From Clostridiales bacterium (GTDB lineage Bacteria; Bacillota; Clostridia; Peptostreptococcales; BM714): 5,515 nucleotides of DNA. The notes beneath the pieces were generated by a model. It worked only from the letters and a program-made list of their open reading frames with translations, searched no databases and was not told the DNA's origin. Both the position numbers and the translations under genes were made by a program. Shown here in pieces: positions 1 through 5,515 of this stretch (positions are counted from its first letter, which is position 1; every line of letters begins with the position of its first letter). The DNA is taken from the NCBI GenBank assembly GCA_002869095.1, contig PKTO01000126.1:1-5515 (forward strand), given 5' to 3'.

Positions 1-1
1 C

Positions 2-202
2 GAGCTCAACACAAAAACTGCCCGATTCCTGCAATACATCCATTATGTTATAGACGACTACGAATGGTTCAGTTCATCGCTCAAGGAGATGGCAGAGGCG
101 ATAAAAAAAGGGGATTGTCAAGAGGCCCGCTTGTCTACCGAAAGGCATACATTGAAATTCCTGGAACAGTTGTCAAAGAAATTCTTCGGGAATCCTCAAT
201 AA
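2..202 (+). CDS. C-terminal end of a GntR/FadR-type regulator (FCD domain), 5' truncated
   Basis: The frame starting at base 2 is open from the window edge to a TAA at 200-202 and gives 66 residues of a charged helical tail. The segment EMAEAIKKGDCQEA followed by RHTLKFLEQL fits the last two helices of FCD effector-binding domains, whose usual pattern is an AI..GD...A helix followed by a His-containing helix. Such proteins are cytoplasmic DNA-binding repressors or activators that respond to small carboxylate metabolites. The His often found just before the AI..GD helix, which helps bind metal in many FCD domains, is not seen here (SSLKEM instead), so metal binding may be lost. The DNA-binding half lies outside the window, so family membership rests on this tail alone and another all-helical protein is possible. 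The gene ends inside an intrinsic terminator. Confidence 0.6.
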   Translation, partial: ELNTKTARFLQYIHYVIDDYEWFSSSLKEMAEAIKKGDCQEARLSTERHTLKFLEQLSKKFFGNPQ

Positions 203-223
203 ATGAGGATTCCTTTTCTTTTT
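189..223 (+). terminator. Intrinsic terminator overlapping the regulator stop codon
   Basis: A perfect 10-bp stem (GGAATCCTCA at 189-198 with TGAGGATTCC at 204-213) closes a 5-base loop and is followed by TTTTCTTTTT at 214-223. The stop codon of the upstream gene (200-202) lies in the loop, so the last codons form the left arm. This is a textbook Rho-independent terminator and should end the regulator transcript before the TspO-like gene. Confidence 0.85.
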
Positions 224-238
224 GGGTAGAAATGCAAA

Positions 239-246
239 AGGAGGGG
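239..246 (+). promoter_or_regulatory. Ribosome binding site of the TspO-like gene (decides the start)
   Basis: AGGAGGGG lies 5 bases before the ATG at 252. The same frame is open back to a TTG at 222, but that codon lies partly in the terminator T-tract and has no Shine-Dalgarno sequence. The ATG at 252 is therefore the chosen start, giving 257 residues and not 267. Confidence 0.85.
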
Positions 247-251
247 ATGTA

Positions 252-1025
252 ATGAAAAGAAACTCTAATCTTAAAATATTGGCTGGATTGAACACATTCT
301 TATTCGTGGGAGTGCTTGCTGTCAATTACATGGCAAACGCGCTTCCGATAAACGGACTTAATACCGGGGAACTGTCGGACTTCATCCCCAATTTGTTCGT
401 GCCTGCGGGCGTCACATTCTCGATTTGGGGGCTTATCTACGCATTGCTTGCAATGTTCATACTGCATCAATTCCATTCGCTTAAAAAGAGAAATGGGAGG
501 TTCATAGGGGATGTTGGAATTTGGTTTGCCGTATCTTCGATTGCAAACATATGTTGGATTTTTGCATGGCATTACAGGCAGATACCTTTGTCGTTGGTTT
601 TCATGCTTGTTATTTTATTTAGCCTGATTATTATTGTGGTTCGCTTGAGACCAAACAGAAAATATGCAAGGGGACTGGAAAGATTAGCGGTATATCATTC
701 TTTCAGCATATACTTGGGGTGGATTTCAGTTGCGACAATTGCCAATGTCACGGCAGTTCTTGTGACAATCGGATGGCAAGGCTTCGGATTTCCGGATGAA
801 TTTTGGACAGTCATTGTAATAGCTGCAGCGATTGTTCTTGCATTGATCAGTTTGAACAGATTTGGCGACATTCCGTATGCCCTTGTAGTGGATTGGGCGC
901 TTGCCGGCATAATACTGAAGAGATATCAAACCGGCGGGTTGGAATATATTTGGATAATTTCAGCAGCGGCGGCAGGTATTTTTCTTATAAGCGCTATTGG
1001 CATATATAAATTCGCAAAGAGATAA
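252..1025 (+). CDS. TspO/MBR-like multi-pass membrane protein (tryptophan-rich sensory protein related)
   Basis: This is a 257-residue, strongly hydrophobic protein with about eight likely membrane helices (near 7-28, 48-74, 84-107, 111-131, 148-174, 184-202, 207-223 and 232-254). The first five helices carry TspO-like signatures in the right order: P51-AGVTFSIWGLIY63 resembles the Pro/Trp/Tyr motif before and in the second segment, N99-ICW102 resembles the Asn..Trp helix, and YLGWISVATIANV (154-166) resembles the last TspO helix. Classical TspO has about 150-160 residues and five helices, binds porphyrins and other hydrophobic ligands, and is linked to stress signalling. This longer form seems to add about three C-terminal helices. 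The substrate or ligand is unknown. It follows a probable FCD regulator in the same direction, but a terminator separates them and no clear promoter was found in the 28 bases between the T-tract and the start. It is probably monocistronic and ends before a convergent gene. Confidence 0.7.
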   Translation: MKRNSNLKILAGLNTFLFVGVLAVNYMANALPINGLNTGELSDFIPNLFVPAGVTFSIWGLIYALLAMFILHQFHSLKKRNGRFIGDVGIWFAVSSIANICWIFAWHYRQIPLSLVFMLVILFSLIIIVVRLRPNRKYARGLERLAVYHSFSIYLGWISVATIANVTAVLVTIGWQGFGFPDEFWTVIVIAAAIVLALISLNRFGDIPYALVVDWALAGIILKRYQTGGLEYIWIISAAAAGIFLISAIGIYKFAKR

Positions 1026-1036
1026 ATGTTTCTTTG

Positions 1037-1077
1037 ATGAAGGGCCGTGAAAGGATATACCTTTCACGGCCCTTCAT
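1037..1077. terminator. Perfect hairpin between convergent genes, probable bidirectional terminator
   Basis: An 18-bp uninterrupted stem (1037-1054 pairing with 1060-1077) encloses the loop ATATA. It lies 11 bases after the stop of the TspO-like gene and 5 bases beyond the stop of the minus-strand molybdoenzyme gene. The plus-strand side is followed by a modest T-rich run (TTATTCTATTT). The minus-strand side has no good T-tract, so termination is better supported for the plus-strand gene, although the long GC-containing stem could stop or protect both transcripts. Confidence 0.8.
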
Positions 1078-1082
1078 TTATT

Positions 1083-1763
1083 CTATTTCAGATCGCCTGC
1101 ATTGTCGTATCCAATGCTTTCCCAATATCCCTTGAAGTCCGGGTTGTTCGATATTTCAATTTCCGTTACCCAACGTGCCCATTTGTATCCGATTTTGTCT
1201 TCGGCAACGACAATGAACGGATATCCAAGGGCTGGGGGAAGTTCGATGCCGTTTGATGAATAGGCAAGTATCATTTGATTTTCAATGACATCGGAAATTG
1301 GCATTGAGGTGTTGTAGTCGTCAGCGCAATGGAAGATTATTGTGTTTGCCGAGGACTGAATTGAGGAAGGTTCGATTATGTCTTTGATAAGGGAACCCTT
1401 CCAAAGAACGGTCGATTCCCAGCCTTCAACACAGTGAAGGGTCACAAGTCTCTCGTATTCGGGCAATTCCAGAATTTCCCCGTACTTGTAAGAAAGCGTT
1501 TCATCCACCAGCCCGGAAACCGAAAGAGAATAGTCTTCGATGTCGATATATTGTATTCCTTTTATGGAATTGTCTCTTGGTCCTATCGAAGGATCCAGCC
1601 TAACGCCTTGGTAATCCCTGATTTCATTTTCCGTGTACCTGCTTTCGGTGGCCTGCGAGACTTCATCAACCGGAACTCCTTACATTTCACCAGGATTGCT
1701 GCAGGATGAAGCTGCTGCAATGAAAGCCAGCATAAAAAAGTAAAAAATCCTTCTGATTTTCAT
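1083..1763 (-). pseudogene. Molybdopterin-dependent oxidoreductase lipoprotein (sulfite oxidase/YedY-like), interrupted by an in-frame TAA
   Basis: Read from the ATG at 1763 on the minus strand, this is a 226-codon gene with a single TAA at codon 28 (bases 1682-1680). Codons 1-27 form a lipoprotein-type signal with a twin-arginine RRIF start, a hydrophobic core and a lipobox-like AASSC ending at Cys21. After the stop the same frame continues into an Oxidored_molyb-type domain. RDNSIKGIQYID (63-74) is typical of the N-terminal part, TLHCVEGW (108-115) holds Cys111, the expected molybdenum-ligating cysteine, and PPALGYPFIVVAEDKIGYKW (176-195) followed by FKGYWESIGY (210-219) forms the usual C-terminal block. 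Family members are exported enzymes that use a molybdenum cofactor to oxidise or reduce small S- or N-oxide-type substrates. The substrate here is unknown. No ATG, GTG or TTG follows the stop in frame until GTG at 1508 (codon 86), which has no ribosome binding site and would lose the signal peptide and part of the domain. The rest of the frame is intact, so the break is either recent or a sequencing error. Confidence 0.8.
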
Positions 1764-1770
1764 GATTGCA

Positions 1771-1777
1771 CCCCTTT
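1771..1777 (-). promoter_or_regulatory. Ribosome binding site of the molybdoenzyme gene
   Basis: On the minus strand AAAGGGG (continuing as TG) lies 7 bases before the ATG at 1763. This supports translation beginning at the signal peptide and so argues that the original gene spans the TAA at codon 28. The GTG at 1508 is not preceded by any comparable sequence. Confidence 0.7.
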
Positions 1778-1891
1778 CATTACATATGAAGTATATTTTA
1801 TATACCCGTATTGGGGCGTTTGAATTGTTAATATGTATAAATACTGATTCGCGCGCAATTGCAATACTTGAAATGAGAGTTTTGAATCGCC

Positions 1892-1920
1892 TTGACGGTT
1901 ATTGACAATCGCTATATCAT
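1892..1920 (+). promoter_or_regulatory. Probable sigma-A promoter of the ABC-F gene
   Basis: TTGACG (1892-1897) and TATCAT (1915-1920) are separated by 17 bases, and each differs from consensus at one position. Transcription would begin near 1927, leaving a leader of roughly 90 bases before the ABC-F start. A second -35-like TTGACA at 1902-1907 has only a weak CAAAAT partner at 1925-1930. The call is made by eye from motif match and spacing only. Confidence 0.5.
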
Positions 1921-2019
1921 AGAACAAAATGGCCGATTTGCATTATTATAGAGCAAACAGAAAAAACGGCATATGAAAATGGGCCGGAAAAACATAATAT
2001 CTATTTTAAGGAGCATTTC

Positions 2020-3933
2020 ATGAGTGTTTTGGTTGCAGAGAAAATAACAAAAAGATACAGCGAAAAGATTTTGTTCGATGAAATTTCGTTAGCGATAAAT
2101 GAAGGGGAAAAAATCGGATTGATCGGAATAAACGGAACCGGAAAATCGACTCTGCTTAAGGTGATTGCCGGACTCGAAACCGCAGACAAGGGAAGAATAA
2201 CAACCGGAAACGATGTTGAAATCGGTTATCTATTACAAAGCCCGGAATTCAAGGAAGGAACAAGTGTGCTTGAGCAGGTTTTCAAAGGGAACACGCCGGT
2301 AATGAAATTAATACGCGAATATGAGGGTATCCTCCAAAGGCTGGAAGAAAATCCGGCAGACGCCCATTTTCAAAAGAAAATGATTGAATTGACTCAGAAG
2401 ATGGATTTAATGGAAGCTTGGTCGATTGAGACCGAAGCAAAAATAATTCTCACTAAACTCGGAATAATCGATTTCAAGGCTGATGTTGCAAAGCTTTCAG
2501 GCGGGCAGAGGAAAAGAGTTGCGATGGCAAGCGTACTCATAACACCTGCCGACCTGTTGATACTGGACGAACCGACAAACCATATAGACAACGAAACGGT
2601 GGATTGGCTGGAGAGTTATATAAAAAATCGAAAAGGCGCCCTCCTTATGGTTACCCATGACAGATATCTGCTTGACAGGGTTGCAAACAGAATAATTGAA
2701 CTTGACAGAGGAAAGCTTTACAGTTATCAGGCAAATTACAGCAAGTACCTGGAAATGAAGATCGAAAGGAACGAAATAGAAGAGGCGTCGGAAAGAAAAC
2801 GGCAAAATCTCATACGGACAGAACTTGAATGGATAAGAAGGGGAGCCAGGGCGCGTTCTACCAAGCAAAAGGCAAGATTGGAAAGATTTGAAAATCTAAC
2901 CCGGGAAAGGCCATCGCTCGAGACGGGTACAGTTGAAATGCAAGGAGCGTTTTCAAGGCTTGGAAGAAAGATAATCGAAATGAAGAACATAAGCAAGAGC
3001 TTTTCCTGTGGAGAAATCATCAGGGATTTCAGCTATGTTGTTTTGAGGAACGACAGGATAGGAATAATCGGTCCAAACGGCGCAGGCAAGTCTACGCTTA
3101 TGAAGATGGCGTCTGGAATAATCGAGCCTGATTCGGGAATCGTAGAGACGGGCGAGACTGTCAAAATAGGCTATTTTTCGCAGGAAAATGATGATATGGA
3201 TACAAGCATGAGGGTGATGGATTATATAAGGGAACAGGCGGAATTCGTCGACACCGGAAAAGGTATGGCAAGCGCTTCTCAAATGCTGGAAAGATTCTTG
3301 TTTCCTCCGAGTGAACAGTGGAAGCTGATTTCCAAATTGTCTGGAGGAGAAAGAAGAAGGCTGTATCTTTTGAGGATACTCATGGGGGCGCCGAACGTAT
3401 TGATGCTTGACGAGCCTACAAATGATTTGGATATACAGACATTGACCGTTCTTGAAGGCTATCTGGACGAATTTCCGGGAGCGGTCGTAGCCGTTTCACA
3501 TGACAGGTATTTCCTTGACAGGGTTGCGGAAAGCATATTTTCGTTTGAAGGTAACGGTTTCATAAAGCGGTTCGCCGGAAATTATTCAGATTACAGCGAA
3601 TTCGTCAAGAGTCTCAATCATGTCAAAACGGATTCTGTTTCTGCCAAAGATAGCGATGCAGGCGGGAAAAGGGAAAAAAAGAAAACAAAAAATCTAAAAT
3701 TCACATACAAGGAACAAAAGGAGTTTGAATGCATCGACGACGTGATTGCCGACCTTGAAGGGAATATTGACGAGATTGGAATCCTGATGCAGGAGGCATC
3801 AAGGGACTTTGAAAGACTTCAGGCACTTTCTGAAAAAAAAGATGAACTGGAGAAGAAATTGGAAAATGCAATGGACCGCTGGACCTATTTGAATGAATTG
3901 AATGAGGAAATAGAAAATAAAAGAAGCAAGTAA
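2020..3933 (+). CDS. uup: ABC-F family ATPase, Uup type
   Basis: This is a 637-residue soluble protein with two ABC ATPase domains and no membrane segments, about the length of E. coli Uup (635). Domain 1 has Walker A GINGTGKS (36-43), signature LSGGQ (159-163), Walker B LLILDEPTNHID (179-190, catalytic Glu184) and switch His213. Domain 2 has Walker A GPNGAGKS (351-358), signature LSGGE (440-444), Walker B with catalytic Glu465 and switch His494. Both sites look catalytically complete. The inter-domain linker contains EWIRRGARARSTKQKAR, matching Uup, and residues 558-637 form the Lys/Glu-rich C-terminal coiled-coil tail typical of that group. ABC-F proteins bind the ribosomal E site and act on stalled or altered translation complexes. 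Uup is also linked to DNA transposon excision and ribosome assembly. The start is fixed by TAAGGAG (2007-2013) 6 bases before the ATG. The gene is flanked by its own promoter and terminator and is divergent from the molybdoenzyme gene. A drug-resistance ABC-F is less likely because of the tail and linker. Confidence 0.9.
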   Translation: MSVLVAEKITKRYSEKILFDEISLAINEGEKIGLIGINGTGKSTLLKVIAGLETADKGRITTGNDVEIGYLLQSPEFKEGTSVLEQVFKGNTPVMKLIREYEGILQRLEENPADAHFQKKMIELTQKMDLMEAWSIETEAKIILTKLGIIDFKADVAKLSGGQRKRVAMASVLITPADLLILDEPTNHIDNETVDWLESYIKNRKGALLMVTHDRYLLDRVANRIIELDRGKLYSYQANYSKYLEMKIERNEIEEASERKRQNLIRTELEWIRRGARARSTKQKARLERFENLTRERPSLETGTVEMQGAFSRLGRKIIEMKNISKSFSCGEIIRDFSYVVLRNDRIGIIGPNGAGKSTLMKMASGIIEPDSGIVETGETVKIGYFSQENDDMDTSMRVMDYIREQAEFVDTGKGMASASQMLERFLFPPSEQWKLISKLSGGERRRLYLLRILMGAPNVLMLDEPTNDLDIQTLTVLEGYLDEFPGAVVAVSHDRYFLDRVAESIFSFEGNGFIKRFAGNYSDYSEFVKSLNHVKTDSVSAKDSDAGGKREKKKTKNLKFTYKEQKEFECIDDVIADLEGNIDEIGILMQEASRDFERLQALSEKKDELEKKLENAMDRWTYLNELNEEIENKRSK

Positions 3934-3970
3934 AATGTAAGCCAACTGCCAATCGGCTTACATTTTTTTT
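3932..3970 (+). terminator. Intrinsic terminator of the ABC-F gene
   Basis: A perfect 12-bp stem (AAAATGTAAGCC at 3932-3943 with GGCTTACATTTT at 3955-3966) closes an 11-base loop, and the T-run at 3963-3970 has eight consecutive T. The left arm begins within the stop codon (3931-3933). It separates the ABC-F gene cleanly from the nucleotidase gene. Confidence 0.9.
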
Positions 3971-4116
3971 CGCTCTTCTTCAATACTCGATATACGTCAA
4001 CAAAATTATTTGGCGATATGATATTTAAATTGATAGAAAATAATATAGTTGGGAATATATACAAACGGGAGGGGTTGGGATCCTATGAACTGGAGTTGAA
4101 TAAAAGGAGGAGAAAA

Positions 4117-5515
4117 ATGAAAAACAGAGTCAAAAAATTGTGTGCATTGCTTCTGGCTTTTTCAATGGTCTTTGGCATAGGCCTCGTTCCGCCCAGCAAT
4201 GCGGAAATGGTTGAAAGCCCTGAAACGGTAAATATAACCATTTTGGGGACCAGTGACGTTCATGCATTTATTTATCCGTGGGAATATAAGCTCGGAGAGG
4301 AGGATTCGGATGCAGGTCTTGCAAAAGTATACTCTGTCGTAAAAGAGGTGATGGACGAGAATCCTGATGCTATTCTCATAGATAATGGAGATACGATTCA
4401 GGGGACCGAACTTACTGATGTATACAAGAATGACGATACTACTGTTTTTCCTATTATCGATGTCATGAACTACATGGAATATGATTCCTGGACGCTTGGG
4501 AATCATGAATTCAACTATGGATTGGATGTTCTTGAAAGAATAATGGCTGATGCTGAATTTCCTGTCATAGCGGCAAATGTCTATAACGATGACGGCTCAA
4601 ATTATGTTCTGCCTTACATAGTAAAGGAGATTAATGGAATAAAGATAGGAATTCTTGGAATGGTGACTCCTAATATACCAAGGTGGGATGGAGACAAGGT
4701 CGAGAATCTGGAATTTGTGAGTTTGATCGATGATGCAAAAAAATGGGTCAAAGTTTTACGGGAAGATGAAAAAGTTGATATTGTCATAGCATCGTTACAT
4801 GCTGGGGTTGAACCCGAGTATTGGGAAGATGGAGGGGACGGAGCAAGGGCCGTCGCGGAGCAGGTTCCCGAAATTGACGCAATTCTCGCAGGTCACGCGC
4901 ATGAAGACATAGAAGGGGAATTGATAAATGGGGTATTGATTGCAGAACCCAAGAGATACGGCAACAGGGTTAAGAGATTCGATTTCATAATGGAAAAAAA
5001 CGGAGACTATTGGGATTTGAAAGAGAAGACTTCTTACAACTACGATACCAATTCATATGAAGCAGCTCCTGAAATTTTGGATCTCGCAGAAGAATATCAT
5101 CAAGCAACCCTTGATTATGTCAATACGCCAATCGGAGAAGCCACTGGGGATTTTGTTCCCGTTGGTGAAATAATGGGAATACCGACTGCGCAAATTCAAG
5201 ATACGGCTTTGGTTGATTTTATAAACAAGGTACAAATGAAATACACGGGTGCGGATGTTTCCCTGGCTGCACTTTTCATTTCAGAATCAAATCTGTTGGA
5301 AGGACCATTGACAATAAAGGATGCGGCTTACATATACAAGTATGACAATACACTGTATGAAACTGAAGTTACGGGAGCGGAACTTAAATCAATGATGGAA
5401 TGGTCTGCCAATTACTTCAACACTTATAAACCGGGGGATGTTACCATTAGCTTTAATCCTGACATAAGGGGCTATAATTATGATATGTTTTCCGGCGTTG
5501 AATACGATATAGATA
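4117..5515 (+). CDS. Secreted 5'-nucleotidase / 2',3'-cyclic-nucleotide phosphodiesterase, 3' truncated
   Basis: 466 codons are visible and the frame is still open at the window end. Residues 1-29 form a classical signal peptide (KNRVKK, hydrophobic core, cleavage after SNA at 29), so the enzyme is exported. The metallophosphoesterase domain shows its ligands in order: D47 and H49 (TSDVH), D92 (DNGDTIQGT), N129-H130 (GNHE), H228 (SLHAG) and H260/H262 (GHAHED). The IYPWEY and DTIQGT context is closer to CpdB-like 2',3'-cyclic phosphodiesterases than to plain UshA. The 5_nucleotid_C domain begins near 338 (TPIGEATGDF), and YNYDMFSGVEYDID (453-466) is the segment that usually supplies the aromatic stacking on the base. 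The family removes phosphate from extracellular nucleotides for scavenging. The start is set by AAAGGAGG (4103-4110) 6 bases before the ATG. The 146 bases after the previous terminator are AT-rich and must hold the promoter, but no pair of boxes with good spacing stood out, and no Pho-box repeat was seen. A C-terminal anchor or repeat region cannot be judged. Confidence 0.92.
   Translation, partial: MKNRVKKLCALLLAFSMVFGIGLVPPSNAEMVESPETVNITILGTSDVHAFIYPWEYKLGEEDSDAGLAKVYSVVKEVMDENPDAILIDNGDTIQGTELTDVYKNDDTTVFPIIDVMNYMEYDSWTLGNHEFNYGLDVLERIMADAEFPVIAANVYNDDGSNYVLPYIVKEINGIKIGILGMVTPNIPRWDGDKVENLEFVSLIDDAKKWVKVLREDEKVDIVIASLHAGVEPEYWEDGGDGARAVAEQVPEIDAILAGHAHEDIEGELINGVLIAEPKRYGNRVKRFDFIMEKNGDYWDLKEKTSYNYDTNSYEAAPEILDLAEEYHQATLDYVNTPIGEATGDFVPVGEIMGIPTAQIQDTALVDFINKVQMKYTGADVSLAALFISESNLLEGPLTIKDAAYIYKYDNTLYETEVTGAELKSMMEWSANYFNTYKPGDVTISFNPDIRGYNYDMFSGVEYDID

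Noticed and set aside
222..251. TTG start at 222 extending the TspO-like protein by 10 residues
   Set aside because: It begins inside the terminator T-tract without a Shine-Dalgarno sequence, while AGGAGGGG sits 5 bases before ATG 252.
64..252. 62-codon plus-strand ORF overlapping the regulator end
   Set aside because: It lies in another frame of the FCD-like tail, has no ribosome binding site and no recognisable features. The frame ending at 202 has the family-like pattern.
1083..1508. A stand-alone 141-residue molybdoenzyme starting at GTG 1508
   Set aside because: The homologous protein sequence continues upstream in the same frame (GIQYIDIEDYSLSVSG), and the GTG has no ribosome binding site, so this would be an artificial start.
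1681..1702. Reinitiation after the TAA, using AAGGAG right at the stop with TTG/ATG nearby
   Set aside because: The nearby TTG and ATG are in a different frame and lead to a stop after about 22 codons, so they would not make the oxidoreductase domain.
1434..1709. 91-codon plus-strand ORF opposite the molybdoenzyme gene
   Set aside because: It is the antisense shadow of a clearly recognisable minus-strand domain and has no ribosome binding site.
1781..1870. Promoter for the minus-strand molybdoenzyme gene
   Set aside because: Several TATA-like stretches exist on the minus strand, but none has a -35 box of acceptable match at 16-18 bases, so no specific site is claimed.
2020..3933. Antibiotic-resistance type ABC-F (Vga/Msr/Lsa-like)
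   Set aside because: The linker and the C-terminal coiled-coil tail match the Uup group, which is not a ribosome-protection drug-resistance class.
4030..4061. Promoter TTGATA / TATATA before the nucleotidase gene
   Set aside because: The spacing is about 20 bases and the match to consensus is modest, which is too weak in such AT-rich DNA to list as a site.
4085..4099. Four-codon ORF (MNWS) after a G-rich run just upstream of the nucleotidase
   Set aside because: It is too short to judge, the G-rich run is 10 bases away, and it does not overlap or couple to the gene start.

Overview
This window looks like a chromosomal stretch from a Gram-positive, Clostridia-type Firmicute. The evidence is moderately AT-rich DNA, strong AGGAGG-type ribosome binding sites 5-7 bases before the starts, frequent AGA/AGG/ATA codons, short hairpin-plus-T-tract terminators placed right at stop codons, and exported or lipid-anchored enzymes typical of that group. 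The genus cannot be named from the sequence. No RNA gene, CRISPR array, insertion sequence or attachment site was seen.

Layout: (1) Bases 2-202 hold the last 66 codons of a plus-strand gene, most likely the FCD ligand-binding domain of a GntR/FadR-type regulator. It ends inside an intrinsic terminator (189-223). (2) Bases 252-1025 encode a 257-residue TspO/MBR-like membrane protein that appears to have about three helices more than classical TspO. (3) A perfect 18-bp hairpin (1037-1077) separates it from a convergent minus-strand gene at 1083-1763. That gene encodes a molybdopterin-dependent oxidoreductase lipoprotein (sulfite oxidase/YedY-like fold) and is interrupted by one in-frame TAA at codon 28. 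(4) A divergent intergenic region (1764-2019) carries a plausible sigma-A promoter and, just before the next gene, two tiny ORFs linked by ATGA overlaps. (5) Bases 2020-3933 encode an intact ABC-F ATPase of the Uup type, closed by a strong terminator (3932-3970). (6) Bases 4117-5515 hold the first 466 codons of a secreted 5'-nucleotidase / 2',3'-cyclic phosphodiesterase that runs off the window.

The genes look like separate transcription units and not one pathway: a regulator end, a membrane protein, an exported redox enzyme, a ribosome-associated housekeeping ATPase and an extracellular nucleotide scavenger. The only possible functional pair is the regulator and the TspO-like gene, which share orientation with 49 bases between them, but a terminator lies in that gap. 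The points most worth a second look are the nonsense codon in the molybdoenzyme gene and the ATGA-chained small ORFs before the ABC-F gene. I found no convincing evidence of a wholly new system here.
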